Part shown: positions 53,156 through 61,985 of the stretch, piece by piece
Layout of the letters: the number at the start of each line of letters is the position of its first letter
How positions within the stretch are numbered: position 1 is the first letter of the stretch
Source: Desulfurobacteriaceae bacterium
Lineage (GTDB): Bacteria > Aquificota > Aquificia > Desulfurobacteriales > Desulfurobacteriaceae
Assembly: GCA_027051905.1 (NCBI GenBank)
Contig: JALUGO010000030.1
Span: 186,001 to 250,000, forward strand
DNA: 64,000 nt
Reading direction: 5' to 3'
Translations under genes and position numbers: made by a program
The notes under the pieces: generated by a model
The model's input: only the letters and a program-made list of their open reading frames with translations
What the model was told of the DNA's origin: nothing
The model's database searches: none

Positions 53156-53809
53156 AAGAGTTTTTGAGTTTGTCTATCCATTCTCTAAAGTGAGGGCATT
53201 TTTCTATCATTTTTTCAATACCTAATATTTCTGCTATATCTATTCCATGAAGAGGTTTACTATACTTGTTTGGTTTTAAAATTGATTCTATCCTTTTTGA
53301 TGGTGCTGTTTCTGGGTTGTCGTTAATAAGCTCTGGATTTGGGAACTTACGAATTATATCTAAGAATTCTTCTTTTTTATTTGGAAAAACTTCTTCAAAA
53401 CCTATAATGTCTGAAAATAAGAGGGCTTCAAACTCGTGAATCTGGATATAGGGTATAAACTTGGAATCATTGATATCTTTGAACCAGCAATTCTCTAAGT
53501 GATGTACTTTTTCATATATGCCTCCGGAAGGCATATTTTCTTTTCCAGGAAAGTTTGAAGGGATTTTGTAAAAATCTATCAGAGTAGTAACTTTATAGCA
53601 GTCGCCATTTTTATTACTTTTTGTATATCTTTCTTTATATGATTATAGTTGACAAATCCACCTTTGTGTTTTTGATGAGGAGTTCTGCTTGTTTCTATGA
53701 TAATTGGTTTGAAATATATTTGAAACTCCAAGAAGTAGTTGGAAAGTATTTTTTTGATGAATTGTTCTTCTGTTTGCCCTTCAACAATTACATAAATTAT
53801 CCGGCACAA
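53154..53809 (-). pseudogene. DUF4276 (TOPRIM-like) protein split by a one-base frameshift
   Basis: The first frame (53579-53809) reads MCRIIYVIVEGQTEEQF through IKKDIQKVIK, then MATAIKLLL and stop. The other frame, open upstream of 53534, reads NGDCYKVTTLIDFYKIP, then NFPGKENMPSGG, then IQIHEFEALLFSD through to EWIDKLKNS. Adding one A to the ATAAAAATGG run near 53605 joins them into a protein of about 218 residues, the normal DUF4276 length. VEGQTE and HEFEALLFSD are the predicted TOPRIM metal-binding motifs. Starts 3 nt after the ATPase stop. Could be decay, sequencing error or programmed shifting. Confidence 0.8.
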
Positions 53810-53812
53810 CTT

Positions 53813-54922
53813 TTAGGGTCTCCCTCCTAAAATATTTTTTTCCCACAGTTCTCCTAAGGAGTATTCTTGAAGCCAGTCTTCAAGATCTTCTTTTTTAAGT
53901 CTTCTAAAAACAGATTGATTGTCTTCAACGTCAACTACTATTATGTCTTCAGGTTCAAAATGGCTTATTAGAGTTGCAGATTGTGTTGACATTATTATTT
54001 GAGTTTTAGGAGATATAGTCTTAACAATTTCAGAAAACAGCTTTATAGCTGCTGGATGAAGTCCCAGTTCTGGTTCATCTATGAGAATGGTTGAAGGTAA
54101 AAATTCTTCGGGTTGAAGAAGTAAAGTTAACAAACAAAGCATTCTTAGTGTTCCATCTGATAGATGAGATGCATTGAAATATTCATCTGAGTCTCGGTGT
54201 TTCCATTCTAATCTTATTCTTTCATTATCAATTCTGTCGGGTTCTAATACAAATTTTTCAAAGAAGGGAGCAACCTTTCTTAAATTTCTTTCTATTTGTT
54301 TAAAATTATTCTCATATCGTTTTTGGAGTAAATATAGAAATGCCGGTAGATTCGAAGCGTTTTCTCTGAAAAATCTATTGTCGTTTATATTACATGCTCT
54401 TCTCATCGGTGATTCATTGCTAGTATCGTGAAAATGATATACTTTCCACGTTTTCATGGAGTTAAATACGTAATACGATTTACTGGGTCCACCTACCTTT
54501 CCTGTTTCTTTAGCAGCTTCCGGAAGTTTACTTTCATACTCGTTTTTTCCTATATCATCATAATCCCAATAACCTTGGCTTGTATAGAAACCTACTCTTT
54601 CATATTCAAAGAATAAGTTATCTTGATTGTCGGGTATTAGTCTGAATTCATATACGTTTGGACTGAAGAAAACTTTACTCTCGATGTATTCAGAATATTT
54701 TCTCCCGAAGTAAAGCAGATTGTTGGCTCCTCCTTCTTTTCTTACGTGCTTTTGGAACTCCTGTTCTACAAAAGCATTTAACATCCTAAAAAATGATATG
54801 AAATTAGACTTACCAACTCCGTTGGCACCAATAAGGATATTGATATTTCTAAGTTCTATTTCAGCTTCTCTGATTGATTTAAAGTTTTTGATTACTAATT
54901 TTTCAACCTTTCTCTTTTCCAT
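53813..54922 (-). CDS. AAA ATPase of the OLD/RecF-like type, defence-module partner
   Basis: 369 aa. Walker A GANGVGKS (32-39) after KNFKSIREAEIEL; ABC-like signature HLSDGTLRMLCLL near 255-267, Walker B TILIDEPELGLHP and D/H-loop MSTQSATLISHF. No coiled-coil and no TOPRIM domain of its own; the TOPRIM-like function would come from the adjacent DUF4276 gene. AT-rich, with no GGAGCTCC. This resembles ATPase plus TOPRIM anti-phage pairs (PARIS AriA/AriB, OLD). Function inferred. Confidence 0.82.
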   Translation of the reverse strand: MEKRKVEKLVIKNFKSIREAEIELRNINILIGANGVGKSNFISFFRMLNAFVEQEFQKHVRKEGGANNLLYFGRKYSEYIESKVFFSPNVYEFRLIPDNQDNLFFEYERVGFYTSQGYWDYDDIGKNEYESKLPEAAKETGKVGGPSKSYYVFNSMKTWKVYHFHDTSNESPMRRACNINDNRFFRENASNLPAFLYLLQKRYENNFKQIERNLRKVAPFFEKFVLEPDRIDNERIRLEWKHRDSDEYFNASHLSDGTLRMLCLLTLLLQPEEFLPSTILIDEPELGLHPAAIKLFSEIVKTISPKTQIIMSTQSATLISHFEPEDIIVVDVEDNQSVFRRLKKEDLEDWLQEYSLGELWEKNILGGRP

Positions 54923-54961
54923 AACTCTCAGCTAACTTTGTTTTAGGGATTTTAGTATTGG

Positions 54962-54971
54962 TAGTATACTA
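54962..54971. promoter_or_regulatory. Palindromic TAGTATACTA, possible shared -10 of divergent promoters
   Basis: Perfect 10-bp palindrome between the ATPase and hisF. It reads TATACT in both directions. -35 matches are weak on both sides. Confidence 0.35.
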
Positions 54972-55010
54972 TATGTATGCTTGAGAAATAAATTAAGATG
55001 AGGTGTTTTC

Positions 55011-55766
55011 ATGCTTGCTAAAAGGATTATTCCCTGTTTAGATGTAAAAGAAGGAAGGGTTGTTAAGGGAGTTAACTTCGTTAACCTAATAGATGCAGGA
55101 GACCCTGTTGAGAACGCTAAAGTTTACGACGAGCAGGGAGCAGATGAGCTTGTTTTCTTAGACATTACGGCTAGCTATGAGAAAAGGGGAATAATGATTG
55201 ACGTTGTTAAGAGAACTGCAGAAGAGGTCTTCATGCCTTTAACTGTTGGTGGAGGAGTGAGAACCGTTGAGGATATAAGGAACCTGTTAAATGCCGGAGC
55301 TGATAAGGTTTCAATAAACACCGCTGCAGTTAAGAACCCGGAACTCATAACTGAGGGAGCAAAGCTCTTTGGTTCTCAGTGTATCGTTGTTGCAATTGAC
55401 GCAAAGAGAAAGGGAGAGAGCTGGGAAGTTTACATCCACGGCGGAAGAACGCCTACCGGTATAGACGCAGTTGAGTGGGCAAAGGAGGTTGTTGACAGGG
55501 GAGCTGGTGAAATCCTCCTCACTTCTATGGATAGAGATGGAACAAAAGCAGGTTACGACATAGAGCTTACAAGGGCTATCTCTGAGGCCGTTTCCGTTCC
55601 TGTTATTGCTTCAGGTGGAGCAGGAAAGCCTGAACACTTCTACGAGGGGTTAACAGAGGGTAAGGCCGATGCCGTTCTTGCCGCCTCTGTTTTCCACTTC
55701 AGGGAGATTTCAATTCCAGAACTTAAAAAATATCTAAAAGAAAGGGGAGTATGGGTGAGGATTTAG
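55011..55766 (+). CDS. hisF: Imidazole glycerol phosphate synthase, cyclase subunit
   Basis: 251 aa TIM barrel. [18 protein letters not shown] at the start with catalytic Asp11, [23 protein letters not shown] with the second catalytic Asp, and [11 protein letters not shown] phosphate site. Pairs with HisH, not in this window. The end overlaps the convergent arsC by 4 nt. Confidence 0.96.
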   Translation: MLAKRIIPCLDVKEGRVVKGVNFVNLIDAGDPVENAKVYDEQGADELVFLDITASYEKRGIMIDVVKRTAEEVFMPLTVGGGVRTVEDIRNLLNAGADKVSINTAAVKNPELITEGAKLFGSQCIVVAIDAKRKGESWEVYIHGGRTPTGIDAVEWAKEVVDRGAGEILLTSMDRDGTKAGYDIELTRAISEAVSVPVIASGGAGKPEHFYEGLTEGKADAVLAASVFHFREISIPELKKYLKERGVWVRI

Positions 55767-56179
55767 AGGGAGAGAAGGAGCTCCCTCACCCTCTCTTCTA
55801 TCTTATTTCTCACCTGTCGGAATACTTTGAGTTTTTCCTCTTCAGTTCCTTCTGCCTTTGCGGGGTCAGGCAGGTTCCAATGGAAAGTTTTTACTCCGGG
55901 AATAGTAGGGCACTTCTCTGCAGCATCTCCACACAGGGTTACTATCAGGTCAAGCTGATTGAAAGGTATCTCCTCAAGGCTCTTTGACCTCTGACCTGAT
56001 ATGTCTATTCCTTTTTCTGCCATAACCTTTACTGCCAGAGGGTGGATGTATCCAGCAGGCTCTGAACCGGCGGAGAAAATCTCAACGTTTTTCTTTAATT
56101 TCCTGGTGTAGAACTTACCAAACCCTTCAGCCATCTGGCTTCTTGCAGAGTTTCCGGTGCAGATAAACCCAATTTTCAA
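55763..56179 (-). CDS. arsC: Arsenate reductase, thioredoxin-coupled (LMW-PTP fold)
   Basis: 138 aa. P-loop CTGNSARSQ with nucleophile Cys7, resolving cysteines Cys83 and Cys90 ([11 protein letters not shown]) and [13 protein letters not shown]. All three Cys of the thioredoxin-linked mechanism are present. Reduces arsenate to arsenite. Ars transporters are not adjacent. Separated from mtnP by a hairpin. Confidence 0.92.
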   Translation of the reverse strand: MKIGFICTGNSARSQMAEGFGKFYTRKLKKNVEIFSAGSEPAGYIHPLAVKVMAEKGIDISGQRSKSLEEIPFNQLDLIVTLCGDAAEKCPTIPGVKTFHWNLPDPAKAEGTEEEKLKVFRQVRNKIEERVRELLLSL

Positions 56180-56200
56180 GATAGGTTCCCCCTTTAATTA

Positions 56201-56218
56201 GGGCGGGAAACCCCGCCC
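56201..56218 (-). terminator. Hairpin between mtnP and arsC
   Basis: GGGCGGG pairs with CCCGCCC around a 4-nt loop. Read leftward it lies 6 nt after the mtnP stop; no strong T run, so it may be an attenuator or RNA-stability element. Confidence 0.5.
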
Positions 56219-56224
56219 AAAGGG

Positions 56225-57079
56225 TTAAATCCTGTCTTTAAGAAGCAGCCAGAGTCTTTTCTTGGTTTCTTCTGAGATGTATTCCGGTTTTGTCTGGATG
56301 GCTCCAACGAGGGCTGTTCTTGCCGGGGAGTTTGCAAGGTCTTCAGGCTTCAGGGTTTCAACAACTCTCTTTATCATCTTTTTGGCGTTTTCAACGTTCC
56401 TAGCCATTGTTGCAAGGACTTTTTCTACGTTGACCTCCTCTCCCTCTTTCCAGACGTCGTAGTCTGTTGCAAGGGCTACCGCAGAGTAGGGGATTTCAGC
56501 CTCCCTTGCAAGCTTCGCCTCTGGGATATTGGTCATTCCTATAACATCAACTCCCCAGCTCCTGTAGATTTTGGATTCAGCCTTTGTTGAGAATTGAGGG
56601 CCTTCGATGCAGATGTAGGTTCCCTCTCTGTGGACGGGAATTCCCTCTTCTATACAGGCGTTGTAGATGATTTCATTAAGGAGAGGGCAGGTTGGAGTGT
56701 CAAAGGGGATGTGGGCAACGATGCCGTTTCCGAAAAAGGTTGATGGTCTGTTTTTTGTTCTATCGAAATACTGGGTGACTATTACGAAGTCTCCCGGTTT
56801 GATCTCTTCCTTCATTGAACCGACGGCGCTGACAGAGATTATGCAGTCAACTCCGAGCATTTTGAAGCCGTAGATGTTTGCCCTGTAAGGAACTTCAGAT
56901 GGGAGGTAGACGTGGCCTCTGCCGTGGCGTGGGAGGAAGTAGACCTCTTTGTTGCCCAGTCTGCCGTAGATGTAGGCGTCTGAGGGCTCCCCAAAGGGAG
57001 TTTCGAGCCTTATCTCTTTAACGTCTGTTAGTCCTTCTATATCGTAAAGGCCGCTCCCACCAATGACTCCTATCTTCAT
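56225..57079 (-). CDS. mtnP: S-methyl-5'-thioadenosine phosphorylase
   Basis: 284 aa. Purine nucleoside phosphorylase superfamily. IGVIGGSGLYD at the start, TPFGEPSDAY, PRHGRGH phosphate site, EGPQFSTKAES and GMTNIPEAKLAREAEI. Salvages adenine and methionine carbons from methylthioadenosine. Some relatives prefer thioinosine. Starts immediately after the small gene downstream of rfaE2. Confidence 0.93.
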   Translation of the reverse strand: MKIGVIGGSGLYDIEGLTDVKEIRLETPFGEPSDAYIYGRLGNKEVYFLPRHGRGHVYLPSEVPYRANIYGFKMLGVDCIISVSAVGSMKEEIKPGDFVIVTQYFDRTKNRPSTFFGNGIVAHIPFDTPTCPLLNEIIYNACIEEGIPVHREGTYICIEGPQFSTKAESKIYRSWGVDVIGMTNIPEAKLAREAEIPYSAVALATDYDVWKEGEEVNVEKVLATMARNVENAKKMIKRVVETLKPEDLANSPARTALVGAIQTKPEYISEETKKRLWLLLKDRI

Positions 57080-57382
57080 CTACTCTCCTCCTTTAAACTC
57101 GATTTCTTTTCCCTTCAGTTTGATGATTGTTCCCATTCCCCAGACGTTGATTACCTTGTCGCCGTCTTTGTCTGTTCCTTCCAAAATCGAAATCTTGATG
57201 TTCTTTACGCCATCTGCCTGGAGTTGCTGTGCCTGTTGTTCTAACATGCTTACAACTCTCATTACAGGGTCAATGGGGAGCTCCCCGTTAAACCAGTTCT
57301 TCTGCTTCTGCTGAGCAAAGGCGTAGGCAATGTTTACAATCTCGTGTGGCTGTGGAACTTCTCCAAAAGAGAGAACCATCAT
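57080..57382 (-). CDS. Small hypothetical protein, 100 aa
   Basis: ATG-ATG start after AAAGGAGG. A helical first half with a Gln-rich stretch (EQQAQQLQADG), then a beta second half (NIKISILEGTDKDGDKVINVWG) with an Asp/Gly turn that could bind calcium. Its stop is adjacent to the mtnP start, so it is probably co-transcribed. Not recognised. Confidence 0.65.
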   Translation of the reverse strand: MMVLSFGEVPQPHEIVNIAYAFAQQKQKNWFNGELPIDPVMRVVSMLEQQAQQLQADGVKNIKISILEGTDKDGDKVINVWGMGTIIKLKGKEIEFKGGE

Positions 57383-57441
57383 TTCCTCCTTTGATTTATA
57401 AGTTTTCTGGTAGAGAATTTTAGCCGATTAAGGAGGGAATT

Positions 57442-57927
57442 ATGGTCTTGAGGGATTTGAGGGAACTCTCCTCTCTTGTTGAGGGGTTGAGGAAAAAGGG
57501 AAAACGGATTGTCTTTACAAACGGCTGTTTTGACATCATTCACGCCGGCCACGTTGACTATCTGGAGGAGGCAAAATCTTTTGGGGACTTCCTGATTGTT
57601 GGAATGAACAGCGATGAGTCTGTAAGGCGAATTAAGGGGGAAAAACGGCCGATAGTTCCAGAGGATTATAGGGCAAGAGTTCTTGAGGGTTTAAAGGCCG
57701 TTGACTGCGTTTTTATCTTTGAAGATGAAACACCCTTGAGGGTGATTGAAATTGTAAAGCCGGATGTTCTTGTTAAGGGGGCAGACTGGCCTCTTGAAAA
57801 GATTGTGGGAAGAGAATTTGCAAAAGAGGTTAAGAGAATTCCCTTCAGGTTTGACATCTCTACCACAAAGATTGTTGAGAGGATAGTGAACCTTTACTGT
57901 AAAACTTCAGAGGGAACAACTGCGTAG
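57442..57927 (+). CDS. rfaE2: Heptose 1-phosphate adenylyltransferase (RfaE domain II)
   Basis: 161 aa. Nucleotidylyltransferase fold: TNGCFDIIHAGHVDYL with HxGH, VGMNSDESVRRIKG, KGADW and ISTTKIVERI. Stand-alone form of the second domain of E. coli HldE/RfaE, giving ADP-heptose for LPS core. ATG with AAGGAGG. The end overlaps the convergent HD gene by 34 nt. Confidence 0.93.
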   Translation: MVLRDLRELSSLVEGLRKKGKRIVFTNGCFDIIHAGHVDYLEEAKSFGDFLIVGMNSDESVRRIKGEKRPIVPEDYRARVLEGLKAVDCVFIFEDETPLRVIEIVKPDVLVKGADWPLEKIVGREFAKEVKRIPFRFDISTTKIVERIVNLYCKTSEGTTA

Positions 57928-59087
57928 GTTTTTGAGACCTCCCTTGAGAGGGCTTTTATTGCGTCTGTTGGAGCCACGTTGGAGAGCTCTTCAATTTTCT
58001 CTCCAACCTTTACCTTTATTACCTCTGTCCCTTTGGGAGAGTAGTAGGAGTAGGCAACTTTTGATGGTTCAATAACTTCAAAGTAGTAGTCTGGAGAGAA
58101 TCCGGCCTTTTCAACCTTTTCTTTAAGTTCTAAAAGGTCTGCCGGTTTTACCTCAACGGTTCTGAAAAGCTCTCTCCTTACAAACCGCCTTGAGAGGTCT
58201 GAAATTACGGCATCTTTGTGGTTCTGGAGGGCGTAGATGGAGCAGATTATGTGGCCGTCTGTAAGGTTGAAGAACTCCTCCGGGCTGCCATCTTTCAGGC
58301 ACTTTTTAAGACTCTTGTCTATTGGCAGTTCTTCTCCGCTTAAAAGGAGCTCCCTCATTCTTCTAACTATCTTCTGGAGGAGAACCTGAGCCGAGAGGTT
58401 TACCTTGTGGAAGTAAACCGTCCAGTACATCTGATACCTTGACATAACGTAGGATTCAAGGGCGTTGAACCCTTTGGAGCTCCACACAAGCTCGCCGTTC
58501 TCAACCCTTGCTGAGACCAGTATCCTGTTTGTGTCTATCCTTCCAAAGGAGACTCCCGTGTAGAACGCATCCCTTCTCAGGTAGTCGAGTCTGTCGCAGT
58601 CTAACTGGCTTGAGACTAACTGGTAAGTAAAGGGCTGGTTGTGTTCTTTCCTGAGAATCTTTTTTGTTTCCTCTAAGAGTTCCTTTTCTATACCGATTTC
58701 CGATTCAACCTTTTCAAGTGCTTTAAGGGTTAGCTCTTCGTGTTTTACGGGAAGTATGTATCCCTCAAGGGCATGGGAGAATGGAGAGTGGCCAAGGTCG
58801 TGGGTGAGGGCTGCAAGTTTTACGGGGAGCTCCACATCTTCAGAGAAAGCGTAGCCGTTCATCCTGAGGTAGTTAAAGGTCTTCTCAACCAGCCAGTAGA
58901 CTCCCAGGGAGTGCTGGAAACGTGTGTGCTCGGCTCCCGGATAGATGAGGTAGCAGGGCCCCAACTGGCGGATATACCTGAGGCGCTGGAGGGGGGAACT
59001 CCTCAAAACCCTCTCAACGGGAGACCCCCTCTCAATCAGAATAAACTCCTCGTAAACGGGATCCATTAACAGCTTATACTTCTTCAC
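57894..59087 (-). CDS. HD-domain phosphohydrolase (YwfO/dGTPase-like)
   Basis: 397 aa. HD metal motif LTHDLGHSPFSHALEG, RFQHSLGVYWL upstream, and SSQLDCDRLDYLRRD, the segment conserved with dNTP triphosphohydrolases. Likely hydrolyses a nucleotide; the exact substrate is unknown. Overlaps the Fur gene's end by 14 nt, so it is second in that operon. Confidence 0.88.
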   Translation of the reverse strand: MKKYKLLMDPVYEEFILIERGSPVERVLRSSPLQRLRYIRQLGPCYLIYPGAEHTRFQHSLGVYWLVEKTFNYLRMNGYAFSEDVELPVKLAALTHDLGHSPFSHALEGYILPVKHEELTLKALEKVESEIGIEKELLEETKKILRKEHNQPFTYQLVSSQLDCDRLDYLRRDAFYTGVSFGRIDTNRILVSARVENGELVWSSKGFNALESYVMSRYQMYWTVYFHKVNLSAQVLLQKIVRRMRELLLSGEELPIDKSLKKCLKDGSPEEFFNLTDGHIICSIYALQNHKDAVISDLSRRFVRRELFRTVEVKPADLLELKEKVEKAGFSPDYYFEVIEPSKVAYSYYSPKGTEVIKVKVGEKIEELSNVAPTDAIKALSREVSKTYAVVPSEVLQ

Positions 59088-59502
59088 TCCTGCACTCTTT
59101 ACAGATTCCGTGGCAGATTGCCGTGCAGCTTACGGGCTCTCCAACAGATTCTATCTCTTTTCGGTTTACCTGGGGAATAACGTCTATGTCGTAGATCCTA
59201 CCGCACTTCATACAGATAAAGTGGCTGTGGGGTTCTACCCTTGCGTCGTATCTGACCTTGTCCTTCAGCGTTGGAACTCTCTGAACAAGGCCTACCGTCT
59301 CAAGGCTTGAGAGGGTTCTGTAAACTGTTGTGAGGGAAATTCCCTCTATTTTTCCCTTCAGCTCTTCGTAGAGCTCCTCTGCAGATGGGTGGTCGTGCCT
59401 TGAGGCGATAGCCCTGTATACTGCAATCCTCTGGGGTGTTACCTTCAACCCTAAAGCCCTTGCCTTCTTCTTAAACTCCTCGACTCTCTTCTCAAGGTTC
59501 AT
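59074..59502 (-). CDS. Fur/PerR family metalloregulator
   Basis: 142 aa from ATG 59502, with GAGG 6 nt upstream; an ATG at 59517 is possible. Winged helix (LGLKVTPQRIAVYRAI), HPSAEELYEEL, SLTTVYRTLSSLE recognition helix, then EPHSHFICMKCGRIYD with a CxxC structural zinc pair and a second CKEC at the end. Whether iron, zinc or peroxide is sensed is not decided; the His in HSHF fits Fur/PerR. Confidence 0.9.
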   Translation of the reverse strand: MNLEKRVEEFKKKARALGLKVTPQRIAVYRAIASRHDHPSAEELYEELKGKIEGISLTTVYRTLSSLETVGLVQRVPTLKDKVRYDARVEPHSHFICMKCGRIYDIDVIPQVNRKEIESVGEPVSCTAICHGICKECRSEEV

Positions 59503-59561
59503 CGTAAACCTCTGCATAAAAGTTTTAAGAGCAAAATATTTGTATATGCTTAATTTAGTCC

Positions 59562-60497
59562 TTATGAACCGAAAAGGTCTCCCGGCTTTACCCTGTATCC
59601 CCTTACAAACTCCTCTCCGGAAATCTCCTTCCTCCCCTCGGGTCTCAGTCTCTCTACCCTGAGGGCTCCCTTTCCCGTTGCAACTATCAGCTCCCTGCCG
59701 GCCTCTATTACCTCTCCCGGTTTTCCGCTGCCTTCAACGGGTTCTGCCTTCAAAATTTTTACCCGCTTTCCTCTAAAGGTTGTGTAAGCAGATGGCCAGG
59801 GGGTAAACGCCCTTATCTGGTTGAATATCTCGCGGGAACTCCTTGTCCAGTCTATTTCTCCCATTTCCTTTTTAATCTGGGGACAGTAGGTTGCCTCTTC
59901 CTCATTCTGGGGAACCGGTTTCAGCTTTCCGGAAACGTAAAGAGGGATGGTTTCAACAAGAAGCTCCGCTCCAACTTCTGCCAGTTTGTCGTGGAGAGTC
60001 TTTGCGTTGTCTTCTCTTTCAATTTTCACTCTTCTCTGGCTTATTATGTCTCCTGCGTCAAGTTCCGGAATTACCTTCATTATCGTTACTCCCGTTTCCT
60101 CCTCTCCGTTGAGGAGTGCCCACTGGATGGGGGAGGCTCCCCTGTATCTGGGGAGGAGGGATGCGTGAACGTTTATCGTTCCGTATTTGGGAATGTTCAG
60201 GAGCCACTCAGGGAGAATCTTCCCGTAAGCGGCAACGACGATTAAATCGGGGTTTATGCTCAGAAGTTTTCCCCTTAGTTCCTCGTTGTCCTTTACCCTT
60301 TCCGGCTGGTAAACGGGAATTCCCAGTTCTTTTGCAGCCACTTTTACAGGGGGTGGAGTGAGCTTTTTACCCCTTCCGGCCGGTTTGTCGGGCTGGGTTA
60401 TGACCAGCTTAACGTCGTATCCCTTCTCAACCAGCTTCTTTAGGGAGGGAACGGCAAAGTCGGGCGTTCCCATAAATACCACTTTAAGTTTTTCCAC
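59562..60497 (-). CDS. fmt: Methionyl-tRNA formyltransferase
   Basis: 311 aa from GTG 60497, which has GGAGG 6 nt upstream; an ATG at 60521 adds residues not seen in the family. VVFMGTPDFAVPSL, HASLLPRYRGASPIQWAL with the catalytic Asn-x-His region, and DAGDI. C-terminal tRNA-binding OB part ends in GYRVKPGDLF. Formylates initiator Met-tRNA. Overlaps the Sua5-like gene by 14 nt. Confidence 0.95.
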   Translation of the reverse strand: MEKLKVVFMGTPDFAVPSLKKLVEKGYDVKLVITQPDKPAGRGKKLTPPPVKVAAKELGIPVYQPERVKDNEELRGKLLSINPDLIVVAAYGKILPEWLLNIPKYGTINVHASLLPRYRGASPIQWALLNGEEETGVTIMKVIPELDAGDIISQRRVKIEREDNAKTLHDKLAEVGAELLVETIPLYVSGKLKPVPQNEEEATYCPQIKKEMGEIDWTRSSREIFNQIRAFTPWPSAYTTFRGKRVKILKAEPVEGSGKPGEVIEAGRELIVATGKGALRVERLRPEGRKEISGEEFVRGYRVKPGDLFGS

Positions 60498-61098
60498 TGA
60501 ATACCTCCAGGAGTTTCTCAAAAGGAAAAGCTCCCTCTCTTAGGAGCTCCGGCCTTCCGCCAAGGAGTGAGACCAGGGTGGAGGGCTTTCCGGAAGATTT
60601 TCCCTCTACGCAGAGGGAGATGTTGTCTTTAAAGTAGGAATAACACTCGGAGCAGTTCTCGGCGGGCTTTTCCCCTTCAGGGTTTGCACTTGGAGCAAAC
60701 AGGGGATGGGAGAGCTCTATAACTTTTAGCAGGAATTCATCCTTTGGAACCCTTATGGCTATATCTTCTTTTTCCGTTATTCTCCTTAACGGAGAGCTCT
60801 CCTTCAGGGGGAGAACAACCGTAAGCCGTTCGGGGAAAATGGCCGACAGTTTTTCCTTTACCCCTTCGGGAAACACAACGCCTAACTCTTTTGCTCTTTT
60901 CAGGGAGTCAAAGAGGACTATCAGGGGCTTTTTGGGATTTCTCCTTTTCAGTTTGTAGAGCTCTTCAAAGACTTTTCGGGAGAGGGAGCTCCCTATGAGT
61001 CCGTAGAGGGTATCAGTTGGAGAGCAGACTATCTCTTCTCTCTTTATAAAGTCTGCAACCAGAGGGGCGCTTGGGAGCTCCTTCTTAACCCTCTCCAT
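60484..61098 (-). CDS. Sua5/YrdC/YciO-family threonylcarbamoyl-AMP synthase
   Basis: 204 aa. SPTDTLYGLIG, LKRRNPKKPLIVLF, FAPSANPEGEKPA and PSTLVSL cover the YrdC fold. Makes threonylcarbamoyl-adenylate for tRNA t6A37. The second Sua5 domain is absent, so it is a TsaC/YrdC-size form. YciO-like relatives differ in activity, hence no symbol. Overlaps DUF89 by 14 nt. Confidence 0.85.
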   Translation of the reverse strand: MERVKKELPSAPLVADFIKREEIVCSPTDTLYGLIGSSLSRKVFEELYKLKRRNPKKPLIVLFDSLKRAKELGVVFPEGVKEKLSAIFPERLTVVLPLKESSPLRRITEKEDIAIRVPKDEFLLKVIELSHPLFAPSANPEGEKPAENCSECYSYFKDNISLCVEGKSSGKPSTLVSLLGGRPELLREGAFPFEKLLEVFSGKT

Positions 61099-61984
61099 TT
61101 TCCTCTTTCATCTCAAGGAGGTGTTTGTTGTAGAGGAAAATCAAGTCTCCGACGTTGCAGCGGAGCTCTTCTGCAACCGGTTTACACTTTGCCTTCAGAA
61201 TAAAGAAGATGTCCTTTCTGTCAACTCCGTCTAACGTTTCAAAGTTCGCCTGTCCCTTTGATATGACGAAGAACGCCTTTTCCCACGCCTCTTTGAACTC
61301 TTCTGAGGCAAACTCAAAGTCAACGCCGATGTAGTCCTTTCCCGTTGTTATCAGCTCGTCTGCAATCTCGTTTGCTCCGGTCTTAACAGCGTCCTCAACC
61401 GTTGCGTCGTTGAGTATGGGGCCTCCTCTTACCGCAAGGACGACCTTCAGCCCCCTCTCCTTCAGCTCCTCCATGAGGAACTTGTCAAAGACTATTTCTC
61501 CTGCGTTGTCTGCAACGTAGAGAACGGTTTTTCCGGGAACTAAAAACCGCTCTAGGATTGCCTCATCAAAGTAGGCAAAGGGGGTTTTGAAGAAGTTCCT
61601 TATCTCCTCTTCAAGGTCAAAAGCGTTTGGGACTGCGAAATCTATAACGTTTCCAAGAGCTGCGAGCTTTATTGCCGCTGCAAGCCTGTCTTCGGCCTTT
61701 TCGTAGAACTCCTTTCTCAGGTGGGGTTCGAGCCGCAACGCTATGGAGTTGTATTTGTCCTTCAGGGTTTTGTAGGGATCTTCAACCCCCGACATCTTCT
61801 TAAAAATCCTGTGGATAAACGTGGCGTTGTGACCAGGGGATTTTTCAGGTTGGAGGTCTTTGTAGAGGAACTTCGCAGCTTCCCTCTCAATCTCAATAGT
61901 CTTTTCCCTGCTTAAGCCTGCAACTTCTGCGGCCTTCCTTACTTGATTGAGAAAACAGGGGAGGCAGAGCGGGTAAACTTTCAT
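61085..61984 (-). CDS. DUF89 family damage-control phosphatase
   Basis: 299 aa. N-terminal Cys7-x2-Cys10 (CLPCF), GNVIDFA, VADNAGEIVFDKFL with the metal-binding Asp-Asn, and KGQANFETL match family group I. These metal-dependent phosphatases remove damaged phosphometabolites; the natural substrate here is unknown. purE ends one base upstream. Confidence 0.88.
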   Translation of the reverse strand: MKVYPLCLPCFLNQVRKAAEVAGLSREKTIEIEREAAKFLYKDLQPEKSPGHNATFIHRIFKKMSGVEDPYKTLKDKYNSIALRLEPHLRKEFYEKAEDRLAAAIKLAALGNVIDFAVPNAFDLEEEIRNFFKTPFAYFDEAILERFLVPGKTVLYVADNAGEIVFDKFLMEELKERGLKVVLAVRGGPILNDATVEDAVKTGANEIADELITTGKDYIGVDFEFASEEFKEAWEKAFFVISKGQANFETLDGVDRKDIFFILKAKCKPVAEELRCNVGDLIFLYNKHLLEMKEENGEG

Positions 61985-61985
61985 A

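Noticed and set aside
57894-57927. rfaE2/HD-gene overlap as a frameshift
   Set aside because: Both proteins end naturally; it is a convergent overlap of 34 nt, one of several in this compact genome.
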